Assembly (NCBI GenBank): GCA_037179385.1 | Contig: CM074187.1 | Location: 4,030,001-4,094,000, forward strand | DNA length: 64,000 bases | Direction of reading: 5' to 3' | From: Holothuria scabra | Lineage: Eukaryota > Echinodermata > Holothuroidea > Aspidochirotida > Holothuriidae | Shown: piece by piece, positions 56,354 through 64,000 of the stretch | How positions within the stretch are numbered: position 1 is the first letter of the stretch | How the letters are laid out: each line of letters begins with the position of its first letter | Program-made: the position numbers and the translations under genes | Notes under the pieces: generated by a model | What the model was told of the DNA's origin: nothing | The model's input: the letters and a program-made list of their open reading frames with translations, nothing else | Databases searched by the model: none

Positions 56354-59059
56354 GACGCCTGCTTGTAAACACGATATCTCCAGAAGGGAAAATGTGAGCA
56401 ATTTCATACTTACCATGCTGGTTATTGAGCAGATGGTCCCTATTGTTTTTGATGGAGTTCAAAGGTCATTTGGGGTCACCAGAGGTAAAAAGGTCAAAAC
56501 CTTGTAAACACTGTATCTCAAGAAGGGTAAACGTGAGGGGTCTCATATATAGCATGTGAATTGCCCATATTAAGTAGATGATCACTATCATTTTTGGTGG
56601 AGGTCAAAGGTCATTTGGGGTCATCAGAGATGAAAAGCTCAAAAACTTGTAAACACCATATGTCAAGAAAGGTAACTGCCAGGAATCTCATACTTACCAA
56701 GTAGATTGTCCATATTGAGTAGATGACCCCTATTGTGTTTATTGGATGTCAAAGGTCATTTGGGGTCTTCAGAGTTCAGAACATCTAAACCTTGCAAACA
56801 CTACATCTCAAAAGAGTGTATAACTGTTGAAGCTAATATCCATGAGCGAATAGGGTGAAAGGGTAAGAATAATTTGGCATGGGTAATGCAATAGGCATAG
56901 GTATATAATTTTTTTGGAACAGTTTATTAACTTCTCTATGTTAATTCTTTAGCGAGGTCATTTTGAAAATGTATTTGTAAAGTACTGAAGCAAACACATA
57001 GGAAGAAGATCTTAAAAGAAGGGTTTAAGGTCACAACAGGATTTGGTATGTAAGAGGAGTACCTATTCTGAGCATTTTGGTGAAATTTGCATTGAAATCA
57101 GATGCGTGCTTCTCAAGATATGAGCACGTAAAGTTTAGGGACATAGTCTGAAAATATTAGAAGATGCTTCTATGCACACTAAGTACAGTAGATGACCGAT
57201 GTGGAACTTTATAGGTGTAAACTTTGAACAGAGAGTACTCTGTGTGATGCACAAGAATCTCTTTTATGACATATTTACATTGCTTTTTCAATAACCTTAA
57301 AGAAAACCTGAAGAAAACATCAAATTTAGTGGCAAAAATTGCTAATATTTGGCAAACCTTGTGCCTACTGTCCTCATGAGGACATGGGCATGCAAGCATG
57401 CATGAATTGAAAGTGGGAATTGATTATATTAGATATACCACAGTTAATTAGTTTTACAAAAAAGAACTTAAGTTTATACTGATCATTTGGTATCAAATAC
57501 CCTTCAGCGCACATGAACTGTCATTGCCTAATAGAGTGAATCAAATTGTGACTGACCCATTCTTTGCCATTTGGTCACAGTTATCTGGCATAATTTTTCA
57601 TAGTTGACTGCCAGTTATCCCCACAGTGTCCTGAAGGATTACCTCATACAAACATGCAGCTCAATTGTCTAAAGCTTTTTACTGTATAGGTGGTGTTAAT
57701 TGACTCTTATATATATAAACCCTCTGAAGAAGGCTTATTTTTTTCTCAGTACACAACAACCATGACAGCCCATTGTTTGTACATACTCCTATTCCCATTC
57801 CCTGCAGGCATTCAGTCCTCTGTTTGTGTTCAAAATGTCAGACTTCTGTGAAAGTCACACCTCTGCTAAATCAAGCATACACGTAAAATAACTGTCCACA
57901 TTATCTTGTCTCATCTGACCACAAATAAAAGTTGTTTGCCTAGCCATTGTCTGGAGATGGAGAAGTTCATGTACACTTGGTAAAGTTTCTAAACTGAAAG
58001 TCATCTTAATAGGAATACTGTAGCCTGACACCCTTCAGAAATAGTGTCCTTTACATAGAAGCTGGTGGAATTGAACAACTAGTGTGTTTGTATCCCCCCC
58101 CCCCCCCAAAAAAAAAAAAAAAAAAAGTGTACATGCATAGAACCATTGCTTCAAGATTACCCTTAATGACACTTTTCAAAAGTATTGAGATTTTCTTTTT
58201 TTTGCATTGCTGCTGTCGCTTAAAAGTAGTTCAGGTAATAAGAGCAAGCATAACGTTGTATACTGTGTATCAAACAAAGAGGAAATCACTTGTACTGTGT
58301 TTTATGCTGCACCTACAGTTTAAGTAGACAAAAGGCAAATTAAAAGTCTTGTTTAAATTATGGATTAATAAGGATATCAGCTTTTATCAAGACAATGGGT
58401 GGGACATTTCCCCCATAAAGCAAAAATTGACGCCACTAATAGCCAAGGTTACATATCTCTGTTCAGATGTCTCTGTGGTCCAATGCATGTAGGAGAGTGT
58501 TTGGATGAGGGCTTGTTTTAACACTAACCTCAAAGCAGACTTTTCGAAATATGGAGGCATCAGAACATAGAGACTTCAGAATGGGGAGCTGTCCCCATTA
58601 TCCAAACTTTTGATTAAAATGGTGTAAAAATACGGCTTTATCAAGTAATGAGGCAAAACATAGTTTTCTGGCATATTGAAGCTGTGTGAGAAATTCGTCT
58701 TGTTTGTGGAGATCAAGGGTTTGGGATGATAAAAGATCAAACCTTGTAGACATAATATTTTTGGGGTGATAACTGTGAGGGATCTCATACCATGGAGGTA
58801 GTACTTCCATGCTCATACTGTACTAAGCTTTTGAATTGCTCATGTTGATGGACGTGTTGGTGAGGTGATCACTATTGTTTTAAATGGGATCAAAAGGTCA
58901 TTTTAGGTCACATGAGGTCAAAAAGTTTTGGCCTTACTAGTATAATATATCAATTAAGTAGGATAATTGTATGGGATCTCATGCATGTCATGTTTGCATC
59001 CATGTTTGCTATGATATATCATATGGCAAGGAATCACTAAGCCTGTTGGCTTTCTAGTT
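56262..59059. mobile_element. Tandem-repeat element, copy C, inside LINE family 2
   Basis: Reverse orientation to A and B. The hairpin end GATTCCTTGCC..GGCAAGGAATC at 56,264-56,292 is followed by CTATGCGATGGTGATGTC and (GT)n, then diverged array monomers (to about 56,820) with an exact AGGTCAAAGGTCA at 56,601-56,613. Array remnants resume at about 58,740-59,000, and the element closes with GGCAAGGAATCACTAAGCC at about 59,028-59,045. The middle (about 56,830-58,720) is foreign to the family and holds a tip of MITE F1 at 57,013. LINE coding sequence stops at one end and resumes at the other. Confidence 0.75.
56830..58720. other. Non-array filler within copy C, no gene recognised
   Basis: Includes a left end of MITE F1 (TAAAAGAAGGGTTTAAGG at 57,013 to about 57,150) and a C-run/A-run junction at 58,096-58,127. 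Open frames have no motif. Either internal unique DNA of a longer family member or later insertions. Confidence 0.4.
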
Positions 59060-60000
59060 CCTTGAAAGTTTCCCAATCAAACAAGGTTTCCCTATAGTTC
59101 CTCCATGCTTTCCTTTTTTGATATATCAACCTTTTTATCTTCTTTGTCATCCACTTTGGTTTGTTATACTCTTGCTTAATTTTCTTTGGTACATACTTCT
59201 GTACATGATTTGTACACATCTGCACCATTTATCCCATATTTGGTTGAGTGACAAGTTCTTGTAATCCTCCCAATTCACTTTACTATACTCTTGTTTCATT
59301 TTTCCCCAATCAGCTTTCTTCCAGTCTATTATTTCCTTTGTTTGTTGTCTACATACTTTGCTCACTATGCACTTCTGTATACAGTAGTACAGTTATGATC
59401 TGATGTTTCAACTTGCTCTCCCACCTCTCCTCCTCATCCTCCTTTATATGTTGGTTTCAAAAGTTATCTTGCACTAGCTGTAGAAAACACTTTGATTCAC
59501 TCTTATCTGCCTCCAAGTCTCCCACTCTATGTCCAGGTAGTTAAAATCTCCTACCACCATCACTCTTTTGTACTTCTCCAAAGCTTGCAGTGATCCTGAT
59601 TAATTCTCTTCCTCTTCTTGAGTTATGCTCGGTTTTCTATATACAGTACCACTCCTACCATAAAATTGTCTCCCTTTGTTTCATTATTTGTAAAAGAGGG
59701 CTTTCTGAAACTGTCCAACTTTCTCAATTCTTATGCCTTGAGTTTCATTTTTGACATAGATAGCTACACCGCCTCCACTCCTACCTTGTCTATCTCTTCT
59801 ATAACATTTAAAGTTTTATATTTGTACTTGAACAACATCTTTAACTTCATCATTTAAACATGTTTCTGTGATGAACACAATATGGAAATTAAATTCAGTC
59901 AAATTAGCTTGCAGCAGATTAATTTTATTCATGATGCTCCTTGCATTAAAATAGAAAAGTCGAGAACTTGCTTCTTCCTCTTGTCTTATCTTACTATGTA
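59060..60000 (-). mobile_element. LINE family 2, 5' half: endonuclease and linker
   Basis: Minus-strand reading gives, from 5' to 3', FYFNARSIMNKINLLQANL, IVFITETCLND (catalytic Glu), RRDRQGRSGGGVAIYVKNET, RVMVVGDFNYLDIEW, then WKKADWGKMKQEYSKVNWED and RKAWRNYRETLFDWETFKEL. These are APE-type endonuclease motifs and the linker to RT of CR1-like elements. Frameshifts are present. It joins 54,480-56,262 once copy C is removed. Confidence 0.8.
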
Positions 60001-60138
60001 CAGTACATTTTTTCTCTTCTGTTGGTCTTTTTCTTTTAATTTCTATTTGTCTTAGTGGAAGGGCTCCTCCTCACTTATGCTTCCTCCTTGTGCTCCTTGT
60101 GGTATTTCTATTATTTGAACACCTACCAGTAACTTTAT

Positions 60139-60163
60139 TTTTTTTTTTGGGGGGGGGGGGGAC
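60139..60163. repeat. T-run to G-run homopolymer junction
   Basis: A run of T immediately followed by a run of 13 or so G. Such runs are hard to sequence; exact length is unreliable. Confidence 0.8.
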
Positions 60164-60311
60164 TGGGAGGGCAAAGAAAAAATCTCATATGCTTCTTCCA
60201 ACTCTGTCCCCTCTGATTGGCTGACAGCAAATATTCAAAATTGCAAAAAAAAAACGGGGATCAAAGCTAGCCATTATTCAGTCAGTGTTGTGCAAAAAGT
60301 TAGGCCTATAG

Positions 60312-60522
60312 ACGAATCCGGACAGATCGTGATGGTTAGATTTTGGTCGGCCATTACTGGGGTTCATCACCTTGAATCTTTAGATTTTCTTCCTTACCTG
60401 TTCCATGAAGTGTATCTTAAATGTCTAAACTTCACTGAATATGAAGATTTGAAATTCACGTAGACAATAAATGAAGATGATTAAAAGCTGATGTACCCCA
60501 CTAATGGCTGCCTACAGTCACT
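60312..60522 (+). mobile_element. Short MITE, family F3, copy 2
   Basis: GAATCCGGACAGATCGTGATGG-like start, CGGCCATTACTGGGGTTCAT, TTCACTGAATATGAAGATTTG and the inverted end GTACCCCACTAATGGCTGCC match 19,002-19,232 in order. Confidence 0.6.
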
Positions 60523-60544
60523 AAAAACAAGCACTCATGGGATT

Positions 60545-60927
60545 TGTCTATAGAATCCTTTATTACAGTAACAATTGTTTGTACTTCCGTATCTTCTAGA
60601 TAATTTCTTGCTAAATCTCTCTCAGCATGGCTTCCTGCCAAATTGCTCTTGTGGTACCAACTTATTGAGCCTTCTTGAGGATGTCTCTTTGTCTATACAC
60701 TGTAAATTCTGGCCACAGTGTGAATGTCTCCTGAATTTTTCAAAAGCCATGATAAAGTTCCATTAGGTAGACATATGGTTAAACTGTAGATATTCTCAGT
60801 GAATGAGTGGACTGGATAAAAGTGTGGAGCTTACAAGGTAGGTCCCAGAAAGATGTTGTCAATGGTAATGTCTTTTCTTGGAAAGAAGTCACTAGTGGAG
60901 TAACCCAAGGTTCAGTTGTCGGTCCTT
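60545..60927 (+). mobile_element. LINE RT fragment interrupted by copy D
   Basis: LSQHGFLPNCSCGTNLLSLL and LLNFSKAM, then, after shifts, WKEVTSGVTQGSVVGP just before 60,927. These are the middle RT blocks of a CR1-like element. Reading stops exactly where the GATTCCTTGCC element begins, at the middle of the QGS-x-(L/V)-GP motif; the remaining RT was not found beyond 61,350. Confidence 0.7.
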
Positions 60928-61349
60928 GTTGATTCCTTGCCACAGGCAGGCAAGGAACCTATGCGATGGTGATGTCATGTGTGTGTGTGAGCCTGCAAAC
61001 GATACCTTGCCGGGTACAAGCCGCTCACGAGAGCTAAGGCCTCACATGTCTTTCCTCGCTCACGCGGAGCTTGTAACTGGTGTAGCTACCCAAAAATTCG
61101 GACACTGCAATGAGCTCTGTCACGTGATATGCAAGGTATTCACAGGTCATGAGAGAATCAAAGAGCCCTTTTGGTTGAGGTCAAAGGTCATCTGGGGTAA
61201 CTGGGGGTCAGTGTTTGTTGGGATTTGTTAAATGAATCCTTGATTTTCTGTGCCTAAATTGTAAAGAAAAATCTATGAAATACCATCAATTTGAAAGAAA
61301 GAAGGTATTTCATGGCAAGGAATCACTAAGCCTTTTGGCTTTTTGGTTA
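60928..61349. mobile_element. Tandem-repeat element, copy D, short form (about 420 bp)
   Basis: Reverse orientation. It starts TTGATTCCTTGCC with the hairpin partner GGCAAGGAACC (one change), then CTATGCGATGGTGATGTCAT and a short (GT)n. A single array-like remnant with exact AGGTCAAAGGTCA sits at 61,178-61,190, and the element ends GGCAAGGAATCACTAAGCC, TTTTGGCTTTTTGG. Most of the array is gone, and about 150 bp of unlike sequence sits in its place. Confidence 0.75.
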
Positions 61350-61467
61350 AAACTTGATACTGTACAGTGTTTTAATTGCTTAAAGATTGCAAAGCACTGA
61401 CTAGTGGTAACATCCATGTACTATGTACCTTCACATGCATCTTCATAGGACATTCTCAAGTTCAGAT

Positions 61468-61791
61468 GTTGTGAGGTTGAAGTTCATTCCATGTCTGTTT
61501 TGTACAGTTATCTGTGTTATGTTGTGTATGCAAATTAGGGAGTATACTATTTCTGTTATGCTTTGTTATGTAAATTGTTATTCAGCCTAATTTGTTCTTC
61601 TTTCGAGGTATTGTTGTGTATATTTACTGTACAGTTGTCCTCGAGAGAGCTGAGAAGCTCATACAGTACGAATAAAGCTGCTGCTCACACCCAGCCTATC
61701 TCCGCATGCCGTAATTGATTTGGACCTTACCTACCAGTGCATGGCCATGTTCCTGCCGTTCCTTGGGAACTAAAACCCATGCTACAATATA
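61468..61791 (+). repeat. Possible solo LTR
   Basis: It starts TGTTGTGAGG, contains GAATAAAGCTGCTGCTC (poly(A)-signal-like, as in many LTR R regions) and ends CATGCTACA. No clear target duplication and no second copy in the window, so this is weak. Confidence 0.3.
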
Positions 61792-61799
61792 AAATGTTC

Positions 61800-62850
61800 T
61801 AAGTTTATTCACTCAAATTAAAATCATTCATTGCATTTTGTGATGTCATTGTTGCACTACTCAAATTACTCTCTCTCTGCAACATGATATGCAAGCAAAC
61901 AGGAAGTGTTTAAGGTCATAAAAATATTTTTAATTTTAAAGGAAAACAAAGCAGGTAATGTGAGTTGTACAACAAGAAAGTTATAAATTATTGTTCAATG
62001 ACCAATTTGCTTTAAATGAATAAATTTCTTCATTTTATTGCTCAGCTCAAGAATGTCCTATAAGGATGGGAGTTGGACTGTTAGAATTTATTTTTCATGC
62101 TGTTCTTATTTATTTTTTTGAATTTTTATTTGAGGACGGCACACTTTGATGTACCGTAGAAGCCTGCTCCAACAAGGCCCATGTAAAATATGCAACTATC
62201 TATCTTAGAGGTTCTGGCAGCAGAAAAATTGCACTAAATTAACCTATCAATTGATTTTACAGTATGGTTCCTTCCTAGTACAGTATACAGTAAATTATGC
62301 AGTAAACCTGTATATTTTGGCACTTCTTGTCGGAAACTTATGTCTTGTTCAAAAAGATTCTGCAAATAAAATGCATGTAAGTCTTATCCCCCAAAAATTC
62401 ACGCACTTAGAGATTTGTGATTTCATTTCTTGGTGAATTTAACATGGGGTTTGGCTGGCTGTCTGTTGGCTATGAAAGCATGAGAAGTGGGAAAATGGGA
62501 AAATTTGTTTCAAGGTATTTTTGCACACTAAATCACATAGGCAGTGTCTTAAGTTGTGATTTGCTAGCTACAGTAGGATCAACGCAATGGAACCATTCAC
62601 AAAGCAGGGGGATTTATATTTTGCAATATCAAGCAACCTGAAGTATAACTGAACCATTCATTAAAATCTATTCAGTCCAGTCTTTAATATGGTTCAATTT
62701 TGATATTTCCTGGTTGGTCAAACTGGGACCTGAAGATATGGTGCATAAATACTGTATGCACTGTGGTTGTGTGACAAAAACAAATTAAACTTATGTTATG
62801 TACTGTACTGTACATTCATTCAGTTATACCCACGTGCTTTACTCTTGCAG
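61800..62850. other. Intergenic or intron, no feature recognised
   Basis: AT-rich, no repeats shared with the rest of the window. If the exons at 62.85 and 63.57 kb are real, this is probably intron sequence. Confidence 0.35.
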
Positions 62851-62907
62851 GTCCTGGTTTGCTGCCGTCAGACTTGCTACTCAGGAGGTTCAATGGTTTT
62901 CAAAAAT
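62851..62907 (+). CDS. Candidate coding exon, unknown gene
   Basis: 57 nt between a good acceptor (TTTACTCTTGCAG) and a perfect donor (GTAAGT). It is open in frame 0 as 19 codons (VLVCCRQTCYSGG then SMVFKN). It splices in the same phase to 63,566-63,634. No protein family recognised; Cys-rich start. Chance exon-like borders are possible in 64 kb. Confidence 0.38.
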
Positions 62908-63565
62908 GTAAGTAATTCCGTTTGTAAGTTTGTTGTAGGTTTACTTTTTTTGTTCAAGCACTTACTATAAATACGGTATAGTTGGTTTGAACATCATATG
63001 ATCACCATAAAAGAATGAGGTCTGCCATAAAGTCTGATCACTCTACCTTTTGGCCTGTAATTTTTTTATATCAATCAAATGACATTCTCATCAAGACTGG
63101 CAAGTTTGAGTATCATGAGATAAAATCTTTTTTTTTTTGTATTCTGTAAAGGAGCTCTGACCCTAAAAGCATTTTTCATGGGCTGCTGTTAGTAGCAACT
63201 TCCTTCCCTTTAGTACATTACATGGTTTTTTAATATCTACAGTAAGGGTATATACTGTATTAACTAGAGGCCAAGGTCTAGTAGATGTCCTGTACAAAAT
63301 TTTGGAAAATTTCAAAGCAAAAGTTAGGTCCAATGGTCCAAAGTGGTTTAGTCTCTGAGGGTCAGTCATTGTGCTGTGTGCATCAAGTGTGCCAAAAATG
63401 ACAAAAATACTTTGACACTTCCAGTTACTGAAGAAAAAGCATTTTTTCTTTCGTTTTACCAAATGAACAGCAGCGCTTTCAAAGCCAAATGAATGTCATT
63501 TTGTCTTCATTTCCGTTATGCCAGGGTTGGGGTTCCTGTTTCTGAGATTTTTTTTTTCCTTTCAG

Positions 63566-63634
63566 AGTTGCAAAGCAATGGAAAGAGCTCTGTTGCCTAT
63601 TAAGCCGCCTCACTTACGCATAGATTGTGCAACA
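63566..63634 (+). CDS. Candidate coding exon, unknown gene
   Basis: 69 nt between a strong acceptor (T-run then CCTTTCAG) and donor GTATGT, open in frame 0 as 23 codons (SCKAMERALLPIKPPHLRID then CAT). Its length is a multiple of three and it shares phase with the exon 660 bp upstream, giving ...MVFKNSCKAMERALL across the junction. The gene, if real, runs off the right edge. Confidence 0.38.
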
Positions 63635-64000
63635 GTATGTATTTCTGCCTACCTTTGAAACATTTTTCAAAAGGCATAGATACATACAGCATTGAAGTAG
63701 ACTATGGGTAATAAAACGATATCTTAACCTGTGATGATTACGAAGGAATAAAGCTCATGTTCTCTTGAATAATATGGGCTCTTACCTTAAGCTTGTCATG
63801 GTCTCTGTGAATAACAAATCAAAGGCTAAGTGTTTCTAAATGCTAAGCATAGCCTACATAGTAAAAGGATAGACAACAACAAACGTACACTATTTCGACG
63901 CAAATGCCTACTACTGTTAGTTGTAAAGTATGTAGGATGAATGATATGACTGGTAAACAGCAGGCGTACTTGAGAATTCATCTACACACAGATATTGTTT

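Noticed and set aside
61468..61791. Firm call of a solo LTR
   Set aside because: TG...CA-like ends and an AATAAA are present, but no target duplication and no second copy; kept only as a weak feature.

Overview
This is a gene-poor, repeat-rich stretch of an animal nuclear genome. Exons have standard GT-AG borders, the background is AT-rich, and mobile DNA of many classes is present (BEL/Pao LTR element, CR1/jockey-like and RTE-like LINE remains, hAT-like, CACTG-ended and TA-flanked DNA transposons, several fold-back MITE families). The mix, together with many TAGGCCTA-type segments, looks like a marine invertebrate deuterostome, most likely an echinoderm. That is inference; nothing in the window fixes the species. 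No prokaryotic or organellar features were seen.

Left third (1-17 kb): one host gene on the minus strand, reconstructed exon by exon from about 16.64 kb down to 1.74 kb. Three exons encode a nucleoplasmin-like (NPL) domain of the type found at the N terminus of FKBP39/46 nuclear immunophilins. Then come an acidic exon, an exon with an IKQE SUMO-type site, a basic exon, and a last exon with seven C2H2 zinc fingers plus one C2HC finger. All internal introns are phase 1. A histone-chaperone-like domain joined to a zinc-finger array is the most interesting gene-level observation here. The introns are filled with fold-back MITEs, a LINE 3' end and a long tandem-repeat element.

Middle (17-32 kb): intergenic repeats, a second long tandem-repeat element, a fold-back element with arms of about 205 bp, and a nearly complete BEL/Pao retrotransposon (25,429-31,922) with two 676-bp LTRs that are almost identical and a perfect 5-bp target duplication. 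It landed in an older fold-back repeat.

Right half (32-64 kb): a graveyard of transposons, many nested. A CR1/jockey-like LINE on the minus strand (about 49.56-52.74 kb) is nearly intact. A decayed relative on the plus strand (33.67-35.9 kb) is split by a 703-bp TIR element. A second LINE family (54.5-60.0 kb, minus) is split by a copy of the tandem-repeat element. hAT-like (45,838-47,409) and CACTG-ended (41,350-42,823) elements have recognisable ends. Two small well-bordered candidate exons lie on the plus strand at the right edge.

A theme across the window is the tandem-repeat element. It has palindromic ends built from GATTCCTTGCC, a (CA)n tract and an array of 145/156-bp monomers that repeatedly carry AGGTCAAAGGTCA, the textbook DR1 nuclear-receptor site. 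Four copies plus one old array are present, one of them inside an intron of the zinc-finger gene. A second theme is that several reading-frame breaks sit in short homopolymer runs, so some apparent decay may be sequence error.
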